DNA from: Virgibacillus_O xinjiangensis
GTDB lineage: Bacteria; Bacillota; Bacilli; Bacillales; Amphibacillaceae
Assembly: GCF_042643145.1 (NCBI RefSeq)
Contig: NZ_JBHRSA010000015.1
Location: 7,748-71,747 of the forward strand
Length of the DNA: 64,000 bases
Reading direction: 5' to 3'
The number at the start of each line of letters is the position of its first letter. Position 1 is the stretch's first letter. The notes under the pieces are model-generated. The model searched no databases, had not been told where the DNA came from, and saw only the letters and a program-made list of their open reading frames with translations. Made by a program: the position numbers and the translations under genes. This document shows, piece by piece, positions 52,433 to 60,791 of the stretch.

Positions 52433-53299
52433 TTAATCCTCTTTTAAATAGGTATACCCATCGCGTTGTTCAATCTTGCCTTCTTTCATCAACCTGCCGA
52501 GTGCTCGTTTAAAAGCTGCTTTGCTTATTTGGAAGGTGCCTCTGATATCTTCAGGATCGCTCTTATCCGTGAACGCCATCCTACCGTCTTGCTCCTGCAT
52601 GAAAGCCAGGATCTCATCGGCATCTTCTCCCATACTGTGCTGTTTGAGGGGGCGGAGTGATATATTTAGTGTCCCGTCCGTCTTTACCTCAATGACCCGT
52701 CCTTCTACATATTCGCCAAGCCGCGGCTCTTCTTTTCGCTCTGTATGGTGGATGAACCCTCGGTAATCATCGTCGGTCAGGATAGCGGAGCCTTCCTTGC
52801 TTGTATGGTAGACGGTTCCACTGACCGTTTGGTTCAGCAGTTCTTCCGGTGCAAGTTCTACTTCCCTGGCAATGACCCCTTCTGTGGCAGGGATAGCGAG
52901 CAAGCGACCCTTTTTATCTCTGCCCAATGTGACAAACAATTTATCGCCGGGTTGCGGCCAGACCTTTTCGAATAATGGCAGGTCATCTTTGGAAACAAGA
53001 ATCTCTTTCGTTGTCCCGATATCGACAAAAGCACCCAGATGGGGGAGCACTTCCACAACTTCTGTCCAACCGTAAGCATCCATGACCACATGAGGAAGCT
53101 TTGCTGAAGCGATAATCTGCCCTTTCTTATCCGGGTAGAGAAATACATCCACTGTGTCACCTGGTTCCAATTCCTGTTCGGTCTCATTATGGTGCAGCAG
53201 TGCTTCTGATCCATCTTGCATCAGCACATACCCTGTATCGATTTTTCGTTCCACGGCCATTGACTGAATAGTACCTGATTGTAAATGATCCATTATCAT
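52433..53299 (-). CDS. cvfB: CvfB/YitL-type S1 RNA-binding protein
   Basis: 288-residue RNA-binding protein with several S1-like domains: one at about 10-60, one around HLGAFVDIGTTKEILVS, one around GFIHHTERKEEPRLG, and a C-terminal winged helix (about 225-285, SKAAFKRALGRLMKEGKI). CvfB of Staphylococcus affects virulence gene expression; in Bacillus YitL the role is unknown. ATG 53299 with AAGGAAAG upstream; the frame is open further but has no better start. Preceded by an unusually long leader. Confidence 0.88.
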   Translation of the reverse strand: MIMDHLQSGTIQSMAVERKIDTGYVLMQDGSEALLHHNETEQELEPGDTVDVFLYPDKKGQIIASAKLPHVVMDAYGWTEVVEVLPHLGAFVDIGTTKEILVSKDDLPLFEKVWPQPGDKLFVTLGRDKKGRLLAIPATEGVIAREVELAPEELLNQTVSGTVYHTSKEGSAILTDDDYRGFIHHTERKEEPRLGEYVEGRVIEVKTDGTLNISLRPLKQHSMGEDADEILAFMQEQDGRMAFTDKSDPEDIRGTFQISKAAFKRALGRLMKEGKIEQRDGYTYLKED

Positions 53300-53473
53300 C
53301 CTACTTTCCTTGTATGTAAATTGGAAAAGGAGCACCCTTTTAGTAAAAGAGTACCCCTTTGTTTTTAAAAGTAACACATAAGTTTAGATTTTTTATTAAA
53401 TATTTTATCCCGTTCCAACACGGGCGGAAAATCCTGTTCCGATGGGATCTCCATTTTACCGCGGTACATGTTC

Positions 53474-53551
53474 CACTGGTATGTTTTCTAACTTAAGCAA
53501 CGTAAGCCCTACCTGCTCTTACGTCCTTGCGGCCCCTTAGCCGCGCCAGTG
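53474..53551 (-). ncRNA. Cloverleaf-like structured leader RNA of cvfB (candidate)
   Basis: CACTGG (53474-53479) pairs with CCAGTG (53546-53551). Inside are two hairpins: ACGTAAG/CTTACGT (53500-53506 with 53518-53524) and GCGGC/GCCGC (53529-53533 with 53540-53544). A CCCG/CGGG hairpin (53409-53424) follows on the minus strand. It lies in a 5' leader of about 310 bases. It matches no RNA class I recognise. Confidence 0.5.
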
Positions 53552-53620
53552 TGAATAAGCATCTTTAAAAACATTGCAGAATGCCAGAATCACTTACTAG
53601 TTACATTTCATAACCTGACA

Positions 53621-53649
53621 ATCATCTCATGGAACCACCACAATGTCAA
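53621..53649 (-). promoter_or_regulatory. Promoter for cvfB with a long leader
   Basis: On the minus strand, TTGACA (53644-53649), 17-base spacer, GATGAT (53621-53626). The predicted transcript starts near 53613, about 310 bases before the cvfB start. Confidence 0.65.
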
Positions 53650-53780
53650 GTTTACCCCGGTTTTTTCTTTTCTAAACCATTATTTCGACTTCCGTTAAGT
53701 TTTTATGCTATTATTACAAATTAGAAGAGACAGTCAACAAGATGTTTCTTCGATTATTTGATAGATGGTGGAGTTTTTCA

Positions 53781-54680
53781 ATGAGTTTATTCTTTAATGT
53801 TATTTTGCCTATTATTCTAGTCTTCGCTTCCGGGTTTGTCCTGCAGCGAATCCGTGTGATGGATGTCCGTACCTTATCATCGGTATCCATTTACATATTG
53901 TCACCGGCACTTGTGTTCATCAATTTATCGGAAGCTGATTTTGATGGCGGTTATATGGTTATTGTCATTTTTATGTTCTTTCTATTTTTTGCGACCGTCC
54001 TCATCAATAAAATCCTTTCGATGATATGGAAATGGAAACCTTCTGTGGAGAGTGCAGCCATTCTGTCCACTGGTTTTATGAATTCCGGAAATTACGGCCT
54101 GCCTGTCGTCCTCTTCAGTGTTGGCACGGAAGCTCTGCCGTATGCGGTATTCATCATGGTTGTTCAGTCGATGATGAACAATTTCTTCGGAGTCTATTAT
54201 GCTTCTAGAAGTACAAGCGGGATGAAAAGGGCTGTGCTGAATATCTTTAAGATGCCGGCAACCTATGCAGCCATCCTCGCTTTCTTATTCCAGGGCTTTT
54301 CTTGGGGGCCGATTCCAGAACCGATTCATTCAACGATTTCCATGGTGGGGGATGCAGCCATCCCAGTCATGATGATCATGCTCGGCATGCAGCTGGCGTC
54401 CATCGTCTCCTTGAAGATGAACTGGCAGGTGGTGGTTTCCTCTGTTACGTTGAAGATGGTCGGAGCTCCGCTGATTGCCTTTGCTTTCATTTCCGTCGTG
54501 GATATGGATCCGATAGTAGCTACCGTCATCTTGATCATCTCGGCCATGCCGACGGCAGCTACCACAACCATGTATGCCATCGAATTTGATACCGAACCGG
54601 ATCTCGTATCAAGCATTACACTGATCGGAACACTCATCAGCATCGTTTCCATTACCATCCTATTAAACTTCATTTCCTGA
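53781..54680 (+). CDS. AEC (auxin efflux carrier) family transporter
   Basis: 299-residue membrane protein with ten predicted segments in two repeats. SPALVFINLSEA, GFMNSGNYGLPV and the late GDAAIPVMMIMLGMQL motif belong to the AEC family, whose bacterial members export or import small carboxylates such as malate. The ATG at 53781 has GGTGGAG 6 bases upstream; an upstream ATG at 53742 is rejected. Substrate unknown. Confidence 0.88.
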   Translation: MSLFFNVILPIILVFASGFVLQRIRVMDVRTLSSVSIYILSPALVFINLSEADFDGGYMVIVIFMFFLFFATVLINKILSMIWKWKPSVESAAILSTGFMNSGNYGLPVVLFSVGTEALPYAVFIMVVQSMMNNFFGVYYASRSTSGMKRAVLNIFKMPATYAAILAFLFQGFSWGPIPEPIHSTISMVGDAAIPVMMIMLGMQLASIVSLKMNWQVVVSSVTLKMVGAPLIAFAFISVVDMDPIVATVILIISAMPTAATTTMYAIEFDTEPDLVSSITLIGTLISIVSITILLNFIS

Positions 54681-54759
54681 CTTTCTAGCGGAATGTTTCC
54701 TTGCAGGTTGTTGCGGGTAATCTATCCATAAGACGCTGAAAGTATAGGAGGATGGGAAC

Positions 54760-54828
54760 ATGTTACGTACGATTTTAATGATTATCGGTGCAATTGTAGT
54801 GATCAGTCTTATTCTTTCTTTACTGTAA
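54760..54828 (+). CDS. 22-residue single-span membrane peptide
   Basis: MLRTILMIIGAIVVISLILS plus LL, then TAA: a single hydrophobic helix with one Arg near the N terminus. The start has a near-perfect TATAGGAGGATG site 5-9 bases upstream, and a strong terminator follows 33 bases later, so it is likely a real translated small protein. No family recognised; could be a regulatory or stress peptide. Confidence 0.6.
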   Translation: MLRTILMIIGAIVVISLILSLL

Positions 54829-54861
54829 ACTTGCAAGTTGACAAAAAATTTATGATTTTAA

Positions 54862-54912
54862 AAACCCGGAATCTGTCTTATAGTAGATATAGGACAGATT
54901 CCGGGTTTCTTT
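54862..54912 (+). terminator. Strong terminator after the small peptide gene
   Basis: AAACCCGGAATCTGTC/GACAGATTCCGGGTTT with a 14-base loop and TTTCTTTCT tail. Confidence 0.92.
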
Positions 54913-54974
54913 CTGCATCAATTCTGAAGCCTGGGAAGTAGAACATAGCTGACTACGAAAAAGGAGTGAAGGAA

Positions 54975-55766
54975 ATGGATATGGAATTAGCAGGAAAATC
55001 AGTATTAGTAACCGCCTCCAGCAAGGGGCTGGGGAAGGCCGTTGCTGTCGAATATGCTCGGGAAGGTGCGAATGTCCTGATCAGCAGCAGGGATGAAGAT
55101 GTGTTGAAACAGACGGCAGAAGAGATTCAGCGGGAAACAGGAAATTCACAGGTGGATTATCAGGTTTGTGATATGAAAGACAGTGAACAGATTGCTGCAC
55201 TAGCTGCAAAGGCCGCAGAACGCACAGGAGGCATTGATGTCCTCGTCAATAATGCTGGCGGTCCCCCTGCAGGGAAATTCATGGACATGAAGGATGAAGA
55301 CTGGTACCACGCGTTTGAACTCAATCTGCTCAGTTTTGTCCGCACCATCCGTGCCGTTGTTCCATATATGCAGAAGCAGGGAGAGGGCCGCATCGTGAAT
55401 ATAGCCTCCTCCTCCATTAAACAGTCGCTGGATAACTTGGTGCTTTCCAATACGTTGCGTCCAGGGATTACCGGTTTGGCAAAAACGTTGTCCCAGGAAC
55501 TAGCAGAGGACAGCATTCTGATCAATACAGTGGGACCCGGTACGATTGAGACAGACCGAATGGTTGAGTTGAATCGTTTTACTGCAGACCAGCAGGGAGT
55601 CTCCCTCAGCGAGCTGAAAAGAGAAGCTGAAGAGGGTATACCGATGAAGCGCTACGGTCGTCCCGATGAATTTGCCAAGGCAATAGTCTTCTTGGGGTCC
55701 GGTGCCAATACATATATAACCGGTCAATCCATGATTGTGGACGGAGGTTGGGTTAAAGCTTTATAG
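54975..55766 (+). CDS. SDR family oxidoreductase lacking the YxxxK motif
   Basis: 263-residue short-chain dehydrogenase with TASSKGLGKAVA (cofactor), NNAGGPP and the Ser motif NIASSSIKQ. Where the catalytic YxxxK should be, the sequence reads LVLSNTLRPGITG, so neither the Tyr nor the Lys is in place. This looks like the BKR-like SDR subgroup annotated as 3-oxoacyl-ACP reductase-like; activity may be altered. The C terminus GGWVKAL is normal. ATG 54975 with AAGGAG 8 bases upstream. Converges with ytaF, overlapping by 6 bases. Confidence 0.85.
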   Translation: MDMELAGKSVLVTASSKGLGKAVAVEYAREGANVLISSRDEDVLKQTAEEIQRETGNSQVDYQVCDMKDSEQIAALAAKAAERTGGIDVLVNNAGGPPAGKFMDMKDEDWYHAFELNLLSFVRTIRAVVPYMQKQGEGRIVNIASSSIKQSLDNLVLSNTLRPGITGLAKTLSQELAEDSILINTVGPGTIETDRMVELNRFTADQQGVSLSELKREAEEGIPMKRYGRPDEFAKAIVFLGSGANTYITGQSMIVDGGWVKAL

Positions 55767-56369
55767 CATATTGGTCACGCCAAGAGTGATCAATAGGACA
55801 GGAGGCAGAAATGTCATCTTCTGCAGCTTTTTGTTCCGGGACAGAAACAGACCGAGTTTCATACCACTGTACAGGAACAGACCACTCATGCACGCGATCA
55901 AGGCGGCAGTCAAAGCTGCGGCATAGCCGATCATGGATGCAGCGATACCTGCTCCGAAAGCGTCCAGAGCCAGAGCAGCCCCCAGCAGCAGAGCTTCCCC
56001 AGGAGAGATGATCCCGGAACGATCCAAATCCGCTTTATCTGGTGTAGCCAGCACCGTGGTGAGGATGTTCTGGCTGCTTTCTGCCCCTTCTTTTTCTGGC
56101 CTGATGATGTTATATAAAGAAAACAGACCCAGAAAAACGAGAATGCCCCCGCCAAGCATCTGGGTCATTTCCGGCGAAATGAAAGAGCTGAGAGTATGGC
56201 CGATGATCATTGAGAGCAGGACAATGATCCCCGAACAGAGCATGATGATCATCAATGCAGCCAACGGAACTTTGATTTTCCTCATTCCGTACGTAATCCC
56301 CACCCCCAGCCCATCCAGGCTGACAGCAATCACCAGCAGAAACAACCCTGTATAGTAAAGCATTCGCAT
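55761..56369 (-). CDS. ytaF: Sporulation membrane protein YtaF (MntP-like)
   Basis: 202-residue membrane protein with six segments in two DUF204/MntP-type repeats (SLDGLGVGITYG and ALDAFGAGIAAS, each with the conserved Asp). YtaF is a sporulation protein of Bacillus; manganese or another cation is the likely substrate of the fold. The ATG at 56369 follows AAAAGGA; a TTG at 56372 is also possible. Its 3' end overlaps the SDR gene. Confidence 0.85.
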   Translation of the reverse strand: MRMLYYTGLFLLVIAVSLDGLGVGITYGMRKIKVPLAALMIIMLCSGIIVLLSMIIGHTLSSFISPEMTQMLGGGILVFLGLFSLYNIIRPEKEGAESSQNILTTVLATPDKADLDRSGIISPGEALLLGAALALDAFGAGIAASMIGYAAALTAALIACMSGLFLYSGMKLGLFLSRNKKLQKMTFLPPVLLITLGVTNML

Positions 56370-56535
56370 CAATTCCTTTTATCTGGTATCTGAATTAGTT
56401 TATGGTTTGGGCGGAGACGGTGTGACTGGACCGTGGCCGCCCAACGCTCCTGGAAGGGAATGATACCTGCACGATGGACGGAATCTATGGTAAAGTAGCA
56501 TATAGATGTTCTTTAAATAGAAAGGAATTTTTATC

Positions 56536-58710
56536 ATGAGCAAAACAGTGGTACTCGCAGAAAAGCCATCCGTGGGGCGCGACATTGCCCGTGTGCTGAA
56601 TTGCACAAAGAAGGGCAACGGCTTCATGGAAGGTTCCAAGTATATCGTCACCTGGGCGCTGGGCCATTTGGTGACGCTGGCCGACCCAGAAGTATATGAC
56701 GACAAATATAAAACATGGAAATTGGAAGACCTGCCAATGCTGCCGAAACAGCAGAAGCTGGTCGTCATCAAAAAAACGGGGAAACAGTTTAATTCTGTAA
56801 AAACGCAGTTGAACCGCAACGATGTGAAAGAAATCGTTATTGCCACAGATGCGGGTCGTGAGGGAGAACTGGTAGCACGCTGGATTCTTGAGAAAGCCCG
56901 TGTGAAGAAGCCGGTAAAACGCTTATGGATCTCCTCTGTCACCGATAAGGCGATCCGTGACGGATTCAAGCAGCTGAAGCCCGGCAATAAATATGAAAAC
57001 CTGTATGCCGCTGCGGCTGCCAGGTCGGAAGCGGACTGGTATGTCGGCTTGAATGCAACGAGGGCACTGACCACCAAGTTCAATGCGCAGCTTTCCAGTG
57101 GGCGTGTCCAGACACCGACACTGGCAATGGTCGCTAAACGGGAACAAGAGATCAAAGAGTTCCAGCCGAAGAAATTCTATGGAATCCAAGCCAAAACCAA
57201 TAAAGGATTCACACTCACCTGGCAGGATGCCAAAAACAATAGCCGGATTTTTTCCAAGGATAAGGCAGACGCACTGCTTGGCAAGCTGAAAGGCAAGCCG
57301 GCAAAAGTAACTGATGTGTCCAAATCCTATAAGAAAAAATTTGCACCACAGCTTTATGATCTGACAGAGCTGCAGCGGGATGCCAACCGGATTTTCGGAT
57401 ATTCCGGAAAGCAGACCCTCAATTTGATGCAGAAACTGTATGAGCAGCACAAGGTATTGACTTATCCGCGTACCGACTCCCGAGTCCTTTCTTCCGATAT
57501 TGTGCCGACGCTCAAAGAGCGGGTCAAAGCCTGTGGCGTGGATCAATATGCCAAGGCAGCTGGAAAAGTGATGCGCAGGGATCTGAAGCTACCCAAAGCA
57601 GTGGTGGACGATGCAAAGGTCAGCGACCATCACGCCATCATCCCAACCGAACAGCCGGTCATCCTGGAGGACTTGGATGATAAGGAGCGGAAGATTTATG
57701 ACCTTGTCGTCAAGCGTTTCCTTGCTGTATTGTCTGAACCATATGAGTATGAACAGACAACCATCACAGCAGATATTCAGGGTGAACAGTTTAAGGCGAG
57801 AGGCAAGATTGTCAAAAAACAAGGATGGAAAGAAATCTATGACAACCGGTTTGATGACGAAGAACAGGATGATCAGAACCTGCCGTCTATCGAAAAGGGA
57901 AATCAGCTTACAGGTCTGAATATGTCCCTGACCCAGGGAGAAACCAAACCACCAGAGCGTTTCACTGAAGGAAGTTTGCTTCAAGCAATGGAAAATCCAG
58001 TGAAATATATGGACAGTGATGAACGTCATCTCGCCAAAACCATCAACAAGACAGGTGGCTTAGGAACTGTGGCGACACGGGCGGATATCATCGATAAGCT
58101 GTTCAACAGTATGTATATGGAGATGAAAGGGAAGCATATATTCCTGACTTCCAAGGGACGCCAATTGCTTGATCTGGTGCCGGAAGAGCTGCGTTCCCCG
58201 GCATTGACCGCTGAATGGGAACAGAAATTGAGCCAGATTGAAAAAGGAAGCTTGAAAAAAGAGAAATTCATCGGAGAAATGAAAGACTACTCCAAGCAGG
58301 TGGTCCAGCAAATCAAGGAAAGCGATGAAAAGTTCAAGCATGACAACATGACCGGAACCAAATGTCCGGATTGCGGAAAATTGATGCTGGAGATCAAAAA
58401 CAAGCATGGCCGGATGCTCGTTTGCCAAGACCGCTCCTGTGGGCACAAGAAGAATATTGCCAAAAAGACCAATGCACGCTGCCCGAATTGCCATAAGCGG
58501 ATGGAAATGCGCGGGGAAGGGGAAGGCAAGATGTTCCTCTGCAAATGCGGCCATAGAGAAAAACTCTCCACCTTCAATGAACGCAAGGAACGGGAGAAGA
58601 AACATAAGGTATCCAAGAAGGATGTTAACAAGTACCTGAAGAAACAGGATGACGGATTCGCCAATAATGCCCTTGCCGAACAGTTGGCCAAACTGAAAGA
58701 TAAATCATAG
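56536..58710 (+). CDS. topB: DNA topoisomerase III
   Basis: 724-residue type IA topoisomerase. Toprim domain with EKPSVGRDIA and DAGREGELVAR; the active-site tyrosine is Tyr310 in LTYPRTDSR; SSGRVQTPTLAMV is also typical. The C terminus carries two four-cysteine zinc-binding motifs (CPDCG...CQDRSCG and CPNCH...CKCG, about 612-680) and a Lys-rich tail. It relaxes and decatenates DNA. RBS AAAGGA. No terminator before the repeat array. Confidence 0.95.
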   Translation: MSKTVVLAEKPSVGRDIARVLNCTKKGNGFMEGSKYIVTWALGHLVTLADPEVYDDKYKTWKLEDLPMLPKQQKLVVIKKTGKQFNSVKTQLNRNDVKEIVIATDAGREGELVARWILEKARVKKPVKRLWISSVTDKAIRDGFKQLKPGNKYENLYAAAAARSEADWYVGLNATRALTTKFNAQLSSGRVQTPTLAMVAKREQEIKEFQPKKFYGIQAKTNKGFTLTWQDAKNNSRIFSKDKADALLGKLKGKPAKVTDVSKSYKKKFAPQLYDLTELQRDANRIFGYSGKQTLNLMQKLYEQHKVLTYPRTDSRVLSSDIVPTLKERVKACGVDQYAKAAGKVMRRDLKLPKAVVDDAKVSDHHAIIPTEQPVILEDLDDKERKIYDLVVKRFLAVLSEPYEYEQTTITADIQGEQFKARGKIVKKQGWKEIYDNRFDDEEQDDQNLPSIEKGNQLTGLNMSLTQGETKPPERFTEGSLLQAMENPVKYMDSDERHLAKTINKTGGLGTVATRADIIDKLFNSMYMEMKGKHIFLTSKGRQLLDLVPEELRSPALTAEWEQKLSQIEKGSLKKEKFIGEMKDYSKQVVQQIKESDEKFKHDNMTGTKCPDCGKLMLEIKNKHGRMLVCQDRSCGHKKNIAKKTNARCPNCHKRMEMRGEGEGKMFLCKCGHREKLSTFNERKEREKKHKVSKKDVNKYLKKQDDGFANNALAEQLAKLKDKS

Positions 58711-58721
58711 GTGGGAGCTTA

Positions 58722-59240
58722 TCAGCAGTTGGGACGGGAATCCGCGGGAGCTGGGTTTTATCGGCAGGAGGCATGTGAAATCCGCCATAGCTGGAGTTTA
58801 TCAGCAGGAGGCTGGAGAAATCCGCCATAGCTGGAGTATATCGGCAGGAGGCGTGTGAAATCCGCCGTAGCTTGAGTTTATCAGCAGGAGGCAGGATAAA
58901 TCGTCCGGAGCTGGGTTTTATCAGCAGGAGACGAGAGAAATCCGCCGCAGCTTGAGTTTATCAGCAGGAGGCATGCGAAATCCGCGGGAGCTGAGGTTTA
59001 TCGGCAGGAGGCAGGATAAATCGTCCGGAGCTGAGGTTTATCGGCAGGAGGCAGGATAAATCGTCCGGAGCTGAGGTTTATCGGCAGGAGGCAGGATAAA
59101 TCGTCCGGAGCTGGGTTTTATCGGCAGGAGGCGTGTGAAATCCGCCGCAGCTGAAGTTTATCAGCAGGAGACAGGATATATCGCCCGGACCTGAGACTTA
59201 TCGCTGAAAGGCATAGCAAACCAGCCCGGCTGCCATAGAT
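58722..59240 (+). repeat. Array 2 of the 20-nt tandem repeat (about 25 units)
   Basis: Units start at 58722 and then at 58741 and every 20 bases exactly through 59201 (24 in strict register), with a decayed one at 59221. Two unit types mostly alternate: TC(A/G)GCAGGAGGCxxGxxAAA and TC(C/G)(G/T)CCGxAGCTxxGxTTTA, giving a 40-base superperiod. TTTATC and GATAAA at alternate boundaries could pair as stacked hairpins. It follows topB directly. No gene or CRISPR-like spacer is visible. Confidence 0.95.
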
Positions 59241-59253
59241 CATAATTCAAATA

Positions 59254-59289
59254 AAAGCGGAAGTGCCCGGGCCTGGGCACTTCCGCTTT
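59254..59289 (-). terminator. Terminator after the ytxH-like gene
   Basis: AAAGCGGAAGTGCCC/GGGCACTTCCGCTTT, a 15-bp stem with a six-base loop; on the minus strand it directly follows the coding end. Confidence 0.88.
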
Positions 59290-59295
59290 ATCTAT

Positions 59296-59820
59296 TTATT
59301 CAATCGGCTCACTAATCACGTGATGGCTTGTTTCTTTAGAAGCAGAATTGGTTTTCTTCTTGGAGCCGGATGGTTTGACTTCATCTTTTGCCTTTTTGAC
59401 GTCATCGCCGACTCCTTTCAATTCTTCCTGAGCATCCTTAGCAGTATCTACTACATCTTTGGACTGATCAGCCACTTCTTTTGATTGTTCCACCACGTCT
59501 TGAGCCGTTTCTTTCATTTCCTGTCCCTGGTTGTCCAGGATGTTCTGGATTTTATTGACGGCATCCTTGGTGATATCTGTGGTGCGTTTGACCTTATCGA
59601 TGATAGCATCCTTTGTTCCTTTAGGATCTTCCTTTACCGTGGAAGCATAATTGGATACCGTGCCTTTCATTTGTGTAGAAGAATCCTTCACTTTAGTTCT
59701 TGCGTTGCTGTTCATCAGGATCAAGGAGACCCCTGCTGCGACGCTTCCTACGCCAACCAGCATACCTACTTTACCTTTATTATTTTGGACTTTTTCTTTG
59801 GTTGCCATGTTATCTTTCAC
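59296..59820 (-). CDS. YtxH-like stress protein
   Basis: 174 residues: a glycine-rich hydrophobic segment near the N terminus (VGMLVGVGSVAAGVSLILM), then a long Lys/Asp/Glu-rich helix with heptad-like repeats containing VKDSS, AKDAQ, SKDVVD (about 40-150) and a polar tail. This is the YtxH (gas-vesicle-protein-like) pattern of general stress proteins. GTG start with GGAG at 8 bases. A sigma-B-like promoter precedes it. Confidence 0.75.
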   Translation of the reverse strand: MKDNMATKEKVQNNKGKVGMLVGVGSVAAGVSLILMNSNARTKVKDSSTQMKGTVSNYASTVKEDPKGTKDAIIDKVKRTTDITKDAVNKIQNILDNQGQEMKETAQDVVEQSKEVADQSKDVVDTAKDAQEELKGVGDDVKKAKDEVKPSGSKKKTNSASKETSHHVISEPIE

Positions 59821-59860
59821 ACTATCTCTCCTCTCGGTAGTTCTTGTTCCTAGTTACTAC

Positions 59861-59885
59861 ATACCCTGAATGTCACCCGGCAAAC
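59861..59885 (-). promoter_or_regulatory. Sigma-B-like promoter of the ytxH-like gene
   Basis: On the minus strand, GTTTGC (59880-59885), 13-base spacer, GGGTAT (59861-59866), matching the general-stress sigma factor consensus. Confidence 0.7.
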
Positions 59886-59909
59886 ATGGAAGAACATTAC
59901 AGGCCTGAA

Positions 59910-60107
59910 TCAGAAACGTTTCTCTTCCATGACATTATGATTCTTATCGGTGATCTGGACGAGGCTTGGCGTATTTTCCTTGGCCATTTGTTCGGCAGCA
60001 TCGATGGCTGCATCCTTGGAATCATATACTTCTTCCGGTGCCACGTCTTCCAGCTTTACAAACCAGCTCTCGGCATCAACGTTTGGTACAACTGTGTATG
60101 TTCTCAT
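59910..60107 (-). CDS. DUF2188 domain protein
   Basis: 65-residue protein: TYTVVPNVDAESWFVKLE, then SKDAAIDAAEQMAKE and a beta-hairpin PSLVQITDKNHNV, the layout of DUF2188 proteins. Function unknown; small stress-associated proteins in Bacillaceae often have it. ATG 60107 with AAAGGAG 9 bases upstream. A sigma-B-like promoter is present. Confidence 0.82.
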   Translation of the reverse strand: MRTYTVVPNVDAESWFVKLEDVAPEEVYDSKDAAIDAAEQMAKENTPSLVQITDKNHNVMEEKRF

Positions 60108-60135
60108 CAATCAAAACTCCTTTTTTGTAATTTTT

Positions 60136-60161
60136 GTTCCCGGGCACCGGGGAGGTCAAAC
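60136..60161 (-). promoter_or_regulatory. Sigma-B-like promoter of the DUF2188 gene
   Basis: On the minus strand, GTTTGA (60156-60161), 14-base spacer, GGGAAC (60136-60141). Confidence 0.5.
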
Positions 60162-60373
60162 ATACCTTCCTCCACCTTCTTTGCCTAATGGCTCAATGAC
60201 AGTCCATATACAAGAATTTCAAATTTACTTATAATGTACATGGAATAGACTGATATAATAGAGAAAGCGGTATAAACACAAGTCGGAAGAAATATTTGAA
60301 GAATCATCCAGTAATATAGAGATCTTTCGCTATATCCCTGGCAAAAAATGTCCATTGATCAAGGAGGTGCAAT

Positions 60374-60706
60374 ATGCGAGTTCATGGAAAAGAGGTGGTT
60401 GGAGCAGTTGATCAAGAAACCAGGTGTTCCCACTATCATACGGAGATAGACCGGATTGCCATCAAATTCTATTGCTGTGGTCAGTATTTTCCCTGCTACC
60501 AATGTCACGAGGAATATGGGTGCGGGAAGAAACAAGTCTGGCCGCGGCAGATGTTCGATCAAAAGGCTGTTCTATGCGGCGGCTGTGGGGAAGAATTGTC
60601 CATCAATGAATATCTTGGCTGTCAGAACCGGTGTCCATACTGCAGGACATCGTTCAACCCTGGTTGTTCCTTCCATTATCATCTTTATTTTGAAAAGAAT
60701 AGATAA
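60374..60706 (+). CDS. CHY-type zinc finger protein
   Basis: 110-residue cytoplasmic protein with eleven cysteines and five histidines. TRCSHYHTEID, FYCCGQYFPCYQCHEEYGC, LCGGCGEELSINEY and CPYCRTSFNPGCSFHYHLYF form the CHY zinc-finger arrangement, probably binding three zinc ions. In bacteria this stand-alone domain has no known job. RBS AAGGAGGTG. Followed by ferredoxin. Confidence 0.88.
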   Translation: MRVHGKEVVGAVDQETRCSHYHTEIDRIAIKFYCCGQYFPCYQCHEEYGCGKKQVWPRQMFDQKAVLCGGCGEELSINEYLGCQNRCPYCRTSFNPGCSFHYHLYFEKNR

Positions 60707-60791
60707 ATTCAGGGCAGAGATGTTTACTTGAGACTGGGAAAGTCTTATCATGAAATAGAGACAGATTAGGACTTTAAGGAGGTTGCGATAG

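Noticed and set aside
48655..59240. CRISPR array interpretation of the 20-nt repeats
   Set aside because: Units are contiguous with no unique spacers, and no cas genes are near.
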